A stretch of DNA of 64,000 nt from Parapristionchus giblindavisi (GCA_943737045.1 CALSFV010000253.1:496001-560000); one strand, 5' to 3'; numbered from the stretch's first letter, positions 36,293 through 50,815 are shown. The notes: generated from the sequence alone by a model not told the origin. Numbers and translations: made by a program.

Positions 36293-37342
36293 ATACATAC
36301 GGCCTCTGGACGATTAGACAAAAGTATGGCATGTTTTCTTATTAAAGTGACGCCACTTATGGGTACATCCCATGCTAATTTTTTGCCCGCTCTGGCAGCA
36401 CACTCTCTATATAGTTAATGAAGAAAGCGAGAGAGCATGGCCAGAGAGGAGATTTCAAATTAGCTCGGGGTCCTTTATGCGCTATGCTAGATAGAAGCCG
36501 TCACTTTCCTGTCTCACAACTTTTTAATTTACACGAACCTCTCTTGCAATTTGATTCCTCTTCAATTTGCAATTTGAAGTTTTCAAAAAATCACACTTAC
36601 CATAATTCGGTCCTCCACCTCCTCCTCTTCCTCGTCCTCCCCTTGGTGGTGGTGGTCCTCCTCTTCCTCGTCTACTAAACTCAGGAAACAGCGGTCGTGG
36701 ACCTCCCCCCATTTCCACCGTAATATCCATCATCTGAATCAGCAAAATATTACGTATATTAAAGTTGCTATTTCCATTAATATTAATAATACTAATGGCC
36801 AATCCAACTACTAGCCAATCAATACTTTACATGTATTGATTGATTATTATCCGCAACGGCAAAACTACAGTAATATTTAACTACAGTAAAACGAACCATC
36901 ATTATTCCATCCTCCTCCCCTCTCTCCATACTCGTCCCATCCTCGATCATAGTCACCGTATTCATCCGTAGCTCCCCATCCTCTGAATAAATAAATAATA
37001 TAAATTTTAAAAAATAATAAATAAACAAATAAATATATAAATAAAAAATAAATAAGCAATGTATTACCTTCCCTGATCCATCCTCTCATCCTCCCATCCT
37101 CTATCATCATAGTACCCTCCTCCTCGGTGATCATTATGGTCCAGTTCTTGGTGCATGAGGGACACCGGTCCTACTCCTCCTCCTCTTCCTCTCTTATTAG
37201 ACCCTCCTCCTCTTCCTCCTCTAAATGGAGGTTGAGGTCCTCCATTCATTCCTCCTCTATTACTATTGTGACCGGGAGGCATGGGCAGAGGGGGTGGTGG
37301 AGGGGGCGGAGCCAGCAATGATGGTGGACCGTCTGATCTGAA

Positions 37343-37490
37343 GTTATTATATTTATTTATTTATTCCATCAAATTCATATGGTCATAAGCACATTATGGG
37401 GAAAGGGAAAGAGGGGGGAGATGGATTTCCGTCGCTTATAGGCGATTTCGCGTTTTTTGCTCGGTGGCAGTTTTCGAAGGAAGTTATGAA
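37343..37490 (-). mobile_element. Possible 5'-truncated LINE/SINE tail in intron 22/23 of copy 2
   Basis: In reverse sense it ends TTTGATGGAATAAATAAATA followed by AT repeats, the same tail as at 17130-17150 and its tandem copies. It is not present at this position in copies 1 and 6. Only the tail is seen. Confidence 0.4.
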
Positions 37491-38733
37491 TACCGAAATT
37501 ATGGATTCAAAGTAAGCAATCAATCGATAAAGTTAGGAGCCACTGAACTACTATGTAAAAATCGATAAAGACGGTAAATATGAGACTCAATCGAGAGAAT
37601 AAAACAGCCAGAATCAATCAATAAATGAACAAATCGATCGATAAACCCCACTTGTGATCAGTCGGTCCTCCTCCTCCTCCATCCTCAATACTCACATCCA
37701 TATCGACCGAGTTATCCACGTCCATGTTTGATGGTCCTATGATTAAATAATATATGTTACGCTATTATTACAGAGAATATGTGGTAATTATTGCACGAGC
37801 AATGTTTCAAACACTCCTTCTATAACAATAATTTAGTATGAAATTTATGAAATTCATTTATTTAGTTAATTAAAGAGTGAATTTAATTAATTAATTACCA
37901 TCTTTGTTCTGCTCTCCTCCTTCATTCAAATTCGCCCGATCTGCTCCCACTCCACTAGGACCACACTCTGCGTCGTTACCACCCTGCACATACATCAGTA
38001 GTTTATAATCAATCAATTTATTCATGTAAAGTAATTTATAGGTGATAGTTTATTTATCAACAACGGTTGGCTACCGTAACATTTTACTGTAGTAACTTTA
38101 TGGATCTTCAGAATTTTCCAATAGGGACCAATACACTTCAACATTTTCGTGGAAGTCGTAGGCACGTAATAAAAATGTAACAACGCATATGAACTGCTTA
38201 CAATTATATACATCGTCGATGTAACAAGCAATATAGAAGGGTCTTGGTTTTGGAAAATACACGAAACATGCAATCAGCAAGTCATTCGAAACTTCTCGTA
38301 GTGGACTATCAAATAAATCAAATCACACGTGGGCAGTACCCTCACAATGTGAGGATGGACCCAGTACATATCACTCATTTTAATGCGAAAGATTATAATT
38401 TAAGAGAAAAGTATTTTTTTATTTATATAATTTATGGATTCTATAAAATAACTTTCCGCTAGTGTGGTCTACCACTCTTTTTGACAGTCTTATTAAAATC
38501 TGTTTCATCGACTGAGGAGATAAATAAATTTTCCATAAATTAACATCGGAAGACTAGATTATTTTTGTCCCATACATCATACAGATATGCCCATGCCTGA
38601 AATCTATCAATCAATAAATACCAACCTCAAATGGATTCCTCTCCTCTCCTCCCTCTCCATCTCCTTCATCTCCCGCGTATCCATCACCGATGCCGTATTT
38701 ACCGCCGAGGATGGCATCATCATACATACCTCA

Positions 38734-38901
<168 letters not shown>

Positions 38902-40180
38902 ATATGAATTTCTCTACTGTTCCGTTCAAAAGTCATGAACAGAATTCAGCAGTCTCCTCGTTTCACACACTCTCTCGCCTCTTTCTCTTTTTTCCCCACT
39001 TTTGAACACAATGATAATGGTAATTTCTTACTAATAGGCCACTGTAAAATTTTAAATTAAATTAACATTCAATTCGACTCATTTATCATATCACGAGTCA
39101 GATGAGCGACAAGCATGGATTGAACCACAAGGTACCTCCAAAACAATATGACACAGCGTTCTCATGACTTTCAAAGCAAGAACGACCGCTCAACATACAA
39201 ACTCTCTCGAATACAATGGTCTCTCCTTTGTCTTGCTTTCGAAGAAAAATGGCTTGGACCAGAATACTGTGATGACAACTCTTCCCACTTCTTTTAAATC
39301 AAATCTAAAGATCAAAGATCAAAGCTTAAAGATCAAAGATCAAATCTCACCATCATCTCCTCCCTCCATTCCATCATCATTATATCCATCATATCCTCGA
39401 TCGTACTCTCCTCCTCCTCCATATCCTCCATTATCGTATCCATCACCTTCATAGTCATCGTAGTAGCTGTCACTCCAGCAATAAGTCAATAATAATTTAA
39501 ATAATAATAATAATTTTTAATGTAATGCATAATGTATAAAAATAATATAGAATATTGTATATAAATGTATAAAGTAAAAGTAGAGGGAGTATAAAGTGAA
39601 CGTAGCGTCGATCAATAAATTACAATGGAATATTTTTGATAACTATTAATGCTATCATTTTACATATACACTATATTGTCAAAACTCGTCGATATAAATT
39701 TGACCGTACAATATCGATTAATCAACTCACTGCCTCCTTCCAGGACCACCTCCTCCCATTCCTCTACCGTATCCTTGCTCGTTTCGAGAGACAGGCGCGC
39801 CCGGAATTGGCTAGAAGCAATCGATATTACTCATGCAACCAATCAATAATTCAAATACTCACCGGTGGCATATCGGCCATTTGGTTCTGCAGTGCTTTCA
39901 GCCTCAACATACGCTCTCGATCAAGTTTCCTGAACAGATTTAGAGATAAAGTTGTCAATCAATCAATCAATAATTCTCACGAATAGATCGATAAGGTCAG
40001 GCAATGACAGGTCAGAAAGTGATTGATAAACAGCCATATTCATGTTTCATTCTTCAATTAAATACTTGGCAAATAAATAGAAAATGATCTTGAACATGGA
40101 CATTACTAGATAAATAAATAATAATTAATGCTCGACCAACCTCTCCCGATGCTTGACTCCGCCCCGAGCCCTCCTCTTCT

Positions 40181-40651
40181 AAAACAAAAATATTTTCCGG
40201 TCATCTTCAGGTCCATTTTTCTCAAAATAGGTATCTTTCGATTTTTCAATTTTTTCGCTCATTCGACGCGGAATTTTTTGCTCTATAAGATGAGACAAAA
40301 ATTGGACTGCACTTTTTTTGTTTTAAAATTTTAATTAATTTTAGAATGTTTTAAGGAGGTAAAAAAATCAGTTTGCGATCGGATCTCCGGACCGTCGTAT
40401 AGCCAGTTTTTGTTGTCTATTTATACTTATAATTAATCGACACTAACATTGGTCCTAGGTCGCTCCATTTTTTTTCGGTGAAAATCGAGTTTTCAAATTT
40501 CGAAAACCCGCCACATCTGTGTTTCAAGGAACCAGCACAAATGAATACCCATTTTGTGATGGGGACCCATGGGGGTATCCATAAAATTTTTTTGGGCCAA
40601 ATCGGTGAGGTCGATGTCCGGCACTTCCTGGAATCTCACTGAGCCGGTGTC
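40181..40651. mobile_element. Half of the 1.49-kb TTAA fold-back element
   Basis: Matches the right arm of 5177-6668 with moderate divergence and ends GAGCCGGTGTC followed by TTAA (40652-40655). The left arm is missing; the fragment abuts a broken E16. Confidence 0.8.
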
Positions 40652-40655
40652 TTAA

Positions 40656-41290
40656 CCTATGGTGTATAAATTTTCTGATGTTTGCAGGTTTAGTGATCGG
40701 TTCTGGTTTAAGTCCTTTCCAAATTCACTGGCAATAAAGCGCACTGTTATTGCGAATGATCGAGCTCTTCAATCAAGCGACCAGATTGTCAACTCAAGCG
40801 CTTGTTCTTTTTAGAAAAATAAAAGATGTAGCGGTCTCATTCAGCGATTTTAGTCAAATTCCCGCGAAATGACCACTTTTCGTCTAAACAACTTTTTGAC
40901 TTTTTCAAGATTCCTTAATTCTATTGAAATAGTGGGTGTGAGTGATCCAAGTGCGGCTGACATTTAGCCAGGGGTATCAAATGGATCACTCTCCTTTAAG
41001 ACGAGAAGCGCAACTCAAAAGAGCGACATGACCATTTCTCTATTTTAAAATATAATTTCTGATTTTAAATTTACTTAAGCAATTGGCCAGCGTATGGTTG
41101 GAGGGCACATATGTGGGATACACATAACCTAGCTGTTGATTGATTTTCGTAAAATTCAAGCGAGAGAGGGCCGGGAACAAATTGGACTTAAGAACTTGAT
41201 TTTTATTTTGGACAAACGGGCGAGGCATAATAATCTTTCAAGGGAAGTCTGAGTCGATGGTTCTGTGGGTTACGTAGAGGGGGACACTAG
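40656..41290. other. Unique spacer
   Basis: I see no exon, repeat or element end in this stretch. It lies between the two truncated copies 2 and 3, where E1-E15 of copy 2 would be expected. Confidence 0.4.
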
Positions 41291-41980
41291 TTAGTGATAT
41301 GCACCGGTACAGTGAGCTCCGTTGAAAACGAAGCTAGAAACAAAAGTGCAAACACAGCACTATCAAATTCAAAAAGACTTATGGCACAACCTAATAATAA
41401 TTATCTTATCATCACGTTGTCAAAGAAAAGTAAGCTGGTTGTTAGAATCTTATTAGAAATCTCTAATTCGTATGTCTCTGATTACGAAAGATTTTTTTGA
41501 CCATTCGAGAAAAAGTCCAACTCGAACTTTTTGATTGGAGTACTTCTCATAGTCAAATTACATGGTGCATTGAAGCGTATTTTAGAGAAAAGTGATTTCG
41601 ACTCGATTTCAAAAACATTAATTCAACTCGTAATTCTCATTGTATTGCCAAGAAGTACTGTAAGTATACCCCATGAAATCATTGTTTATAACGATGATGT
41701 AGTCGAATAAATGAACAATGTTTATTATTTGTGCAAGTCATACAAAAAAAAGGACGAGGTCGATGATGCATGCAATGAATGAAACAACTCAAGTCTAACT
41801 CTATAGATCAAAGATCAAAGATCAAAGATCTTCAAATGAGCAAACAGCGAAATCAATGCATTCAGCGAGGTCGGGAGGAGAAGGTGGTAAGTATACGGTA
41901 TATAATGGGGCGGAGGTTGTGGACTCTATTACCAGAATTACCAATGATCGGTGGGATACTGTAACTGAAGTTGGAGGCGG
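41291..41980. repeat. Partial inter-copy block
   Basis: Resembles the start of the 1.3-kb block (ATGAACAATGTTTATTATTTG near 41711) but stops at 41980, where sequence matching the inside of E26 begins. Its ATGAGC exon-like segment has one extra base (GCGAAATCAATG). Confidence 0.7.
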
Positions 41981-44900
41981 AGTGAGAAGTCATCTGGAAT
42001 ATAACGAGTACGTAATGGGGTAAGGGATACAAGGTGATAAATAAAATGGATGAAACTCGAATCCGCTGGTCAGAACTAGGGACGTACGAATGAATGTTGA
42101 CAAGCGGTTTGTCGACGTTCATACATACGGCCTCTGGACGGTTGAACAAAACTAGCACATGCTTTTTTATTAAACTGACGCACTTATGGTTACACCCCAT
42201 GCTAATTTTACTGTGCGCTCTGACAACACACACACACTCTCTCTCGTAAATAAAGAAAGCGAGAGAGCATGGCCAGATAGGAGAGACTCAAACTATACGC
42301 GCTATGCTAGATATAAGCAGTCGCTTCCCTGTCTCACAACTTTTTAATTTACACGAACATCACTTGCAATTTGATTCCTCCATCTGAATGGGCAATATTA
42401 CGAATATTAAGTTTGCTGTTTCTATTAATATTAATAATACTAATTGCCAATCCAACTACTCGCCAATCAATACTTTACATGTATTGATTGATTATTCTCC
42501 ACAACAGCAGAACTACAGTAAAACGCACCCTCATTATTCCATCCTCCTCCTCCTCCTCCCCTCTCTCCATACTCGTCCCATCCTCGATCATAGTCACCGT
42601 ACTCATCCGTAGCTCCCCATCCTCTGAATAATATAAATAAAAAATAAATATATAAATAAAAATAAATAAATAATTTATTACCTCCCCTGATCCATCCTCT
42701 CATCCTCCCATCCTCTATCATCATAGTACCCTGATAAACATAAAACCAAGTGGATATTCATTGGACCATCAGTGGCAAAATGAGGAACAATTATAGGTCG
42801 AAAAGTATGTTACAAAGTACCAAGCCTGGCCGCATTTTGTGCCAAAATATCCCAAAAATCGAAAAAGATGACCGCATTTAGAAAACCGATAACCTAGCTA
42901 TGGGAACAATTCCTCACCATCTTCCATTGGCGGTTGCTCGGCAAAGGTCGGCATATGTGGCTGTTGCATCATGAAGGGTGCCTGCATCATCGGAATCGGA
43001 GGCGGCATACTGTAGTCGGTCATGCCCGGTGGAGGCATACTGTAAGGTCCGCAGACTCCGCCCATATTTGGCGGCGGCGACATGAATTGGGCGCCAGCAG
43101 ACGTGGGTGGTGGCATCGAGAACGCTGGTGGTGGAGGGCAGTCGAAGATGGACGCCGCGGTGGATTGAGGTGGAGGTGGAGGGGGCGGGGCCAGACTCAT
43201 CGATTGCATAGTCGCGCCTTGAACGCCCATTGCGGGTGGAGGCGGAGGAGGAATCGAGAAGTTGGGCGGAGGCACACCTAAAGATAGTACATTAATATTT
43301 ATTTCAATGCGAATTGAATTTAAAAAATAATAAAACAAGACATTCTTAAAATTAGCACTTTAGCATTGTCACTATCACTTTTTTGATTCTTTTTTTTAAT
43401 ATATGCTTAAAATAAATGTCAAATTGTCAAAAAAACTCACCAGTGGGTATGGGTGCAGGGGGAGGTGGTGGAGGCGGCAGCATGGATGGTGGCAGGCCAT
43501 AGAACGACGCGGCGGGTGGTGGCACCGGTTTTGGCACGCCCGAGGGCATGTTTGTGGGTGGAGGAGGGGGTGGAGGAAGGATGGATGAGGATGAGGTGGA
43601 TGGATCAGCTACTGAAGAAGGTAGTGGTGCATCTCCTGATACGGATGATGGAGGAGGTGGAGGCGGAAGAGGAGGAACACCTGCAATTGTAACATAAACA
43701 AATTATATTTTTAAATAGTAATGATTGATACGAATAAGCAACCAATCTTAGACAAGGAAAAAAGGGCGATCCCATGAAACCGACGACCTTATTTTATCAT
43801 TCCCATTTAATTATTTTTTGTTTCAAATGTTGTCACATCTTCAGGTGTATGATAAATAATTAAATAAATCTTGCGTTCGTATAGCCCAAAGTATCGTATA
43901 ATCAACCATTCATCTGCGCGAAAACGACTAAAAGCCTAGGCGAAACGCGCACTCACCGGGTGGGGCGAGATGCAGCGGCAGATTAGGGGGGGGGGAGGGA
44001 CAGGTTGGGGAATCTTGGACTGCTCATCAGTCGTAGTGGGCGTGGCCGCGGCAGACACACTCGCGTCATCGATCACGAGTGCCGATGAGGTCGAGTCGTT
44101 GGATAGAGGAGCCCGAAGTGCGTCCATGGTGCAGCAAAGCAAATGAAAAGAAGAGATACTTGAAGTGTACTTATAATTTTCACTTGAAGAAGAGCCTACT
44201 TCTAAAGGTGTATATACTGTGTATTTCGTCAAATATTCTTTCATTTAAAGTAGACTAACTGCGTCAGTGACGTATTATAAGTAAATTTTAAAATACCAGA
44301 GAATCATTTCGAAAGTGGTATCCTCACAAAACCTGAGGAAAAAAAGATTGTGCACCAACCTATCCGGCCTCTTCTTAAACGAATTAAAGATGTCCGATGC
44401 CTGATCGAGGAACGTGGAGGGCGCGTCGGTGTCAAAGTCGGAAGGTGATAATGGACGATCGGCTGTGCCTGTCGGAGGAGCTGCACCGTCCCCTCCATCT
44501 GTCGTCCTCTTCGAGGCTGCGTCAGATGACGGAACTGCAAGTGACAATATCTTTCATATTGAAAAGAGCAATTGTATAAATAATTAAGTATTCAAATCAT
44601 ATGTTATTATATGATATTTGGTCCCATCGCTAATTCATTATCGGGCTACAGTAACCCAGCAATATCAATAAATCAATCAATACTTACCATCATTCGAGTT
44701 CTCATTGCTCACAATGCCGGTCCTATCCACTATCACTCCATCGCCCGAACCATCTGCGGGAGGCGCTCCTGCTGATTTATTTATTTATATTTTTATTAAA
44801 GAGTATCGAATGGTTGATGTACAAATGAAATTAACGAGACTGTGGGCCATGCTCAAAAGAACACCCGAGCTAACTTTACTCACCACTCTTCCAACGCTCT

Positions 44901-45197
44901 CTCACTTACTTTGTCTACGAGAGAGCGTTGCGAGAGCGGAGATTTTCAAATTAGCTTGGGAATGCAATCATAAGGCAAAAGTTTACCTCCTTCTGCCTCT
45001 CTCGCTTGCTGCTCTTTCTTCAACTTCACTGCACGACCCTTCTCTATCACGGCACTGCAATGAGAGTTCATTAATCTATCAATTATTTTATCATTTTTAA
45101 AATTTATTAAGGTATAAAAGAGCGATAAGCAGAGAATGATTCGTTGAATCTATCATAGAAGAAATAAAGAGAGTCGCGCGGACAAAACTAATGTAGA
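41981..45197. repeat. 3.2-kb segmental duplication, paired with 55128-58336
   Basis: Nearly identical to 55128-58336 (offset 13,147 at the left, 13,140 at the right). The left boundary coincides with the right end and TGA of the MITE 54682-55127. Both copies share loss of E25, fusion of E23 to E10 and loss of the E8 acceptor. Confidence 0.85.
42793..42902. mobile_element. Family B MITE, degraded, at the E23/E10 fusion of copy 3
   Basis: Starts ATAGGTCGAAAAGTATG and ends ACCTAGCTATG, with the family B interior (AAGTACCAAGCCTGGCCG). The same element is at 55940-56048. It lies just beside the novel E10-E23 junction. Confidence 0.65.
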
Positions 45198-45262
45198 GTT
45201 CAACAGTCGCGAAAAGAAGGGAAACGAAAAAAATGTGCGAGAGAGTGTCCAAAACGAGGAGT

Positions 45263-45447
45263 TTTTCTCTACTTTTATTTTCTTTTCACAGAATTATCCA
45301 CCAACTTTCTCATAATCTGCTTGTCCTCCGGTGTCAGTACAAATAATAATAATAATAATAATATAAGGCAAACGATTACCTCCTTCGGCCTCTCTCGCTT
45401 GCTGCTGTTTCTTCAACTTCTCCGCCCGCCCCTTCTCTATCACGGTA
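45263..45447 (-). repeat. Local duplication of E4 (partial) and E5 in copy 3
   Basis: E4 sequence from its donor to LTPEDKQIM (45273-45337) is followed by an AAT repeat and a second E5 (45380-45447). Copy 5 lacks this 420-bp interval, so it is either an extra duplication here or a deletion there. Confidence 0.7.
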
Positions 45448-46420
45448 CTGCAATGAGAGTTCGTAAATTTATCATTTTTTTTAATAATTAATTAATCCAT
45501 GCGCAAGAATGAAAAAAAGGACATAAAACAGAAACAGATATTGATTCGTTGATATATCATTACTCACAATCCGTTAAAGGAGGAATAAGGAGATGCGCAC
45601 GAACTATCCAATGTAGTGTTCAACAGTTGCGAAAAGAAAAGAAAGATTGGCGAGAGTGTGTGTAGAACGAGGAGAGTCTTTCTCTACTTTTCTTTTCTTT
45701 TCACAGAATTATCGACCAACTTCCTCATGATCTGCTTGTCTTCCGGTGTCAGATACGGATTCTGCAGGAACGAATTCAGCACCGCCTTCACGTTCTCTGA
45801 AATTAAAAAAATCGATAATTGAATTTTTTTAAATTTTAAAGTTTAAAGGGAAAAATCATACTAGGATTGTTGGTGGAGTGAACGAACAGCAGGAACTCCT
45901 CGAGACTCTGAATGTCCGGTAGCGGATCTTCCTCAGCCGGTTTACTGCTGAAAACATATCACACGATTTTTAAATTATCGACAATTCAAGGTTCAAAGCA
46001 CACATTACAGAAATCAAACAGCGCTTGTCACATCAAAAATCACAAGATCAGAAATTAGGGATCAAAGATCAAAGATCAACACACATAGAGGTGGTTTCGG
46101 CAGCGCGACGACTCAGTTCGAAGAACGCCGGTGGTAGCAGTGAATCGGTGAGCGACGTGCTGTCTTCCTGCATAGGGGCACAATTCTATCATAATTGAAA
46201 CAACACTCGAGTACTGAAGAACCTGTAGAGCACTGCCCATATCACTGTCATCACAATTATTTTCATTTCAACTTCTGTCGCGTCTCCAGCGTGGATAAAT
46301 TATAATAATTATAAAATGATACAGCAAAGGGTAACCCACAATCTCGACACCGGTTCCGTATGCAGTGGCCACCTCGGGCGGTTCCCACTGTGGAGGCGGT
46401 GAAGTCGACGGAGTCTCCAT

Positions 46421-46969
46421 AAGAGCCGAAGTTACACAAGTATAATATTGGAAAACACGGAATATTATTCTCAACGGAGGGCTGCAGAGTGCGAAACATT
46501 CATACTTTTAGTTTTTATTTATGTTTATTTAAACACATTTAGCATGGTAAGACTTCTCATTTCCAACATTCCTGAACATTGATTTCATACAGTACCGTGC
46601 AAAAGTATATCCAAAAGTATAAATGAAATACAGAACTTACATAAGTGCGTCTTCCTATTCCACAATTGACAACTGACTGACAAGGGGCACGAATTATTCG
46701 CCCTCGTTCCTGCAACCCTAGTATTCTCTAATTCGTATGTCTCTGATTATGAAAGATGTTTTTCACCTTTCGAGAAAATGTCCAACTCGAAGTTCAATTG
46801 AAATTGAATTTGATTGGAGTACTTCTCATCGTCAGAATGTATGGTGCATGGTAGCGTATTTTAGAGAAAAACGATTTCGAATCAATTTCAAAAATTCTCA
46901 TTGTATTGCCAAGAAGTACTGTAAGTATACCCCATGAAATCATTGTTTATAACGATAATGTAGTCGAAT
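46421..46969. other. 5' flank of copy 3 with solo Tc1-type end
   Basis: Contains CAGTACCGTGCAAAAGTAT at about 46593-46612, the same end as the element 12893-14346, without a partner. The remainder matches other spacers. An AG after a pyrimidine stretch (CACTCTGCAG, minus strand near 46485) could be an upstream or trans-splice acceptor. Confidence 0.4.
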
Positions 46970-48229
46970 AAATGAACAATGTTTATTATTTGTGCAAGTC
47001 ATACAAAAAAGGACGAGGTCGATGATGCATGCAATGAATGAAACAACTCAAGTCTAACTCTATAGATCAAAGATCAAAGATTATCAAATGAGCAAAAAGC
47101 GATCAATGCATTCAGCGAGGTCGGGTGACGAAGGTGGTAAGTATACGGTAAAGAATGGGGCGGAGCTTGTGGATACTATCACTAGAAGGATCAATGATCC
47201 GGATACTGTAACTGAAGATGGAGGCGGGGCTTGGGGATAATGTAGGTATACTGTAACTAGACGGCACTGATTTACAGACTACACGAACGAAAGGATGTAT
47301 CTCATACCATTACAATAAAAAGAATTCTTGAAAGCAGAGCCATTATCATTATTATCATATATACGGGTATCACCAAAGAGCACAGCACAATAACATCAGG
47401 GAGTACTGTAGCATAAAAGTCATACTGTATTACTGTACTACTATCTTACTGTAATGGTTTACTGTAACATGAAACTTCTTTAAAAAGCAGGCAAGTGGGA
47501 TAGAGGACTAACTTATGATAGGGACATAAAATCAGATATAAATATATTATATATATTTACTTAGAAACATGGAAACGCCAAGTCCGGTAAGAATGGAGAC
47601 AGAGAAGAGATTACCACCGTATACTTGAGATGATGAAAACACAATACAGAGAAACACAAAAACAAACAACATTTGGCTAAAGAGAGAGAAAGTATCGCTT
47701 CTATATTATATGTATATGCCAATAAATCGATAATCAATCAATCAATCGCTCAATAATAATTGGGCACATGAGAAACCAATGAGGACTGCACAACAAGGAA
47801 AAACATAGTCGTGGACAAAAGTAGGGAGAGGGGCAAAACTAGCTAATTCAACACGTATAATATGAATGAATGAATAAATAAATGAAAGAAGATTAGACTC
47901 ACTAATGACTGCAATGGAAAAGAGATATACAAAATCAATCGATAATTAAGGATTCAAAAAGGAAAAGCAGATGCAAAATTCAGTGTAAACATGAGATGAG
48001 AAGAAATGGAAGGGAAAACAAGAGTGGAATGAGCTGATAGACTTAGATAATCAATAACCAATCAATCGATACGATATTCGAGAACGCAGTGATTAACAAA
48101 AGAGGAAAAATCAATCGATAAATATCCAGATTGATACAGTATGCAATAATAACGAGGTTGAAATCAATCAATAACCGATGAATCGACACATTATGCACTA
48201 TGAATATGCGATAGGAATCGATACAAGAC
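46970..48229. repeat. Inter-copy block 3
   Basis: Intact 1.3-kb block; very close to the blocks at 52975 and 59845 (shared AAGAATGGGGCGGAGC and GAAGATGGAGGCGGGGC variants). These three form a younger subgroup than blocks 1 and 2. Confidence 0.8.
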
Positions 48230-50463
48230 TTAATACATGGGACCAGTGAATTCTCGTCCTCTACCTCGAGGGGGTCCTCCTCTACCTCGACCTCCTCCTC
48301 CTCCTCTACCTCTACCTCCTCCTCCTCCTCCAAATCCACCACCACCACGTCCTCCTCGACCACCTATAATGGAATTAAATAAACAAAAATAATAATATAA
48401 TTGAATTTTATCAGGTGTATTTTAATTATATTATTATTTTCAGAACGCCAGAAAGTGGAACGTTCCTGATATGGACAATTGCTGTTAGTACAGAAGGTTA
48501 TGTAAAGCAGATGACGACAAAATACCTTTAGCCTTGGGTGGTCCTCCTCTTCCCCTTCCTCCTCCTCCGCCCCCTCTAGGTGGCGGCCCTCCTCCTCCTC
48601 CTCCTCCACGGCCTCTCCATTGCGCAGGTGGACGTCCAGCTGAGAAGTCGTCTGAAATATAACGAGTACGTAATAAGGGAGGGGATACATGCAAGGTAAT
48701 AAATGAAAAGGGTGAACACACGAATCCGCTGGTCATAACTAGAGCCGTGCGCATGAACATTGACAAGTGGTTTGTCAACGTTCATACATACGGCCTCTGG
48801 ACGATTGAACAAAACTAGCACATGCTTTTTAATAAACTGACGCCACTTATGGGTACACCCCATGCTAATTTTACTGTCCGCTCTGGCAGCACACTCTCTA
48901 TGTAGTAAATAAAGAAAGCGAGAGAGCATGACCAGAGAGGAGAATTTCAGATTTGCTCGGGTGCGCCTTTATGCGCTATGCTAGATAGAAACCGCCACTT
49001 TCATGTCTCACAACTTCTTCATTTACATGAACCTCACTTGCAATTTGATTCCGCTCTGCAAGTTTTCAAAAAATCACACATACCATAATTCGGTCCTCCA
49101 CCTCCTCCTCTTCCTCGTCCTCCCCTTGGTGGTGGAGGTCCTCCTCTTCCTCGTCTACTAAACTCAGGAAACAGCGGTCGTGGACCTCCCCCATATTAAA
49201 GTTGCTATTTTCATTAATAATAATAATAATTGCGAATCCAACTACTAGCTAATCAATCAATAGTTTACATGTATTGATTGATTATTATCCACAACAGCCA
49301 AACTACAGTAAAACGTACCCTCATTATTCCATCCTCCTCCTCCTCCCCTCTCTCCATACTCGTCCCATCCTCGATCATAGTCACCGTACTCATCCGTAGC
49401 TCCCCATCCTCTGAATAGTATAAATATTATAAATAAATAAACAAACAAACAAAAAAAATCTATCCTTACCTTCCCTGATCCATCCTCTCGTCCTCCCATC
49501 CTCCTCTATCATCATAGTACCCTCCTCCTCCTCGGTGATCCGTATGATCCAAGTCTTGGTGCATGAGGGACACCGGTCCTCCTCCTCTTCCTCTCTTATT
49601 AGGCCCTCCTCCTCGTCCTCCTCTAAATGGTCCTGGTGGTCCTCCTCCATTCATTCCACCTCTTTGATTACTGTTGTGACCGGGAGGCATGGGCAGTGGG
49701 GGTGGTGGAGGGGGCGGAGCCAGCAATGATGGTGGACCTGCACATAAGTAGTTTATTGCTTTTTAAATAATATATAATATATAATAATAATAATATAAAT
49801 TATTATTAGCTTTATAGCGTATAGTTTTCAGTTTATAGTTTATACCAATAACGGTTAATTACCGTAACTTTTTACAGTAATTTTATGGATCTTAACAGTT
49901 TCCCACTTGTGATCAACACACTTCAACATTTACGTAGATGTCGTAGTAAGCGAAATGTAACAATGCATAGCAATTGCTTGCATACAGATTTATCGTGTTT
50001 AGATGGTATCAACGAAGAAACACCGAGGTCCGGTCGTCTTACTTGGTTTTGAAAAATATGTGAAACGTGCATTCAATAAGTCATTCGATAAAACGTTTTC
50101 GTAGTGGTATAAAAAACTTTTCGCCAATGCGGTCTACCATTCCTTTTATTTTGTTTGCATTCTAATTGAAATATGTTTCTTTTCTAACCTTATTAAAATC
50201 TGTTTCATCGCCTGCAGAGATCTGAAAATTGACTAGGAAAACAAGATTCAGGGACCCAAACACCCTTGAGAGATATACTGTCCATTTATGATATCGAGCA
50301 ACCAATCAATAAATCGATCAAACCAGATCAATCAATCAATACCAACCTCAAATGGATTCCTCTCCTCTCCTCCCTCTCCATCTCCCTCATCTCCCGCGTA
50401 TCCATCACCGATGCCGTATTTGCCGCCGAGGATGCCATCATCATACATACCTGAATTAATACA

Positions 50464-50480
50464 ATTATTATTATTATTAC

Positions 50481-50525
<45 letters not shown>
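50464..50525. repeat. (ATT)n microsatellite at the E20 acceptor, copy 4
   Basis: About 20 units with one ACT interruption, at the same position as in copies 1 and 2. Confidence 0.9.
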
Positions 50526-50528
<3 letters not shown>

Positions 50529-50647
50529 TAATAAAGAAAAATTCTCTAATGTTCCGTTCAAAAGTCATGAACAGAAAACAGCAAAGTACCCTCTTTTCAC
50601 ACAATCTCTCGCCTCTTTCTATTTTCTTCACAACTCTTCTCGCATAT

Positions 50648-50815
50648 GTAGGTCGAATAGCGACGTTATACATTTTCAAAATGGGTTTTTTTTTATTGTT
50701 CAGGAAATTTCGTCTCAAATACGGTCAGGTATTCAACAACAAGAAAAAACTCCCAAATGCAGTCAGGTTTTCCGATTTTTCCATAGTTTTCAGCTCAAAA
50801 TGCGGTCGTGGCTTA
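50648..50815. mobile_element. Family B MITE, degraded, intron 19/20 of copy 4
   Basis: GTAGGTCGAATAGCG at one end and repeated AAATGC(A/G)GTCA(G)G units inside, as in 7834-7996. The other end is eroded, near an ATCAAAG repeat. Confidence 0.55.

Larger units (their letters stand above)
42529..46420 (-). pseudogene. Array copy 3: 5' half (E1-E10) joined to E23 part and E24
   Basis: E1 46340-46420 (METPSTSPPPQWEPPEV), E2 46085-46167, E3 45862-45947, E4 45688-45796, E5 45380-45447, a second partial E4 45273-45337 and second E5 44987-45054, E6 44698-44771, E7 44360-44534, E8 43957-44131, E9 43441-43680, E10 42918-43277, then the last 52 nt of E23 (42682-42733) and E24 42529-42623. E1-E5 are all in phase (0, 2, 1, 2) and intact, and give the best view of the N-terminus. 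E11-E22 and E25 are missing. The E8 acceptor CAG is CTG. E9 reads GLPPSMLPPPPPPAPIP in the consensus frame. Confidence 0.7.
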
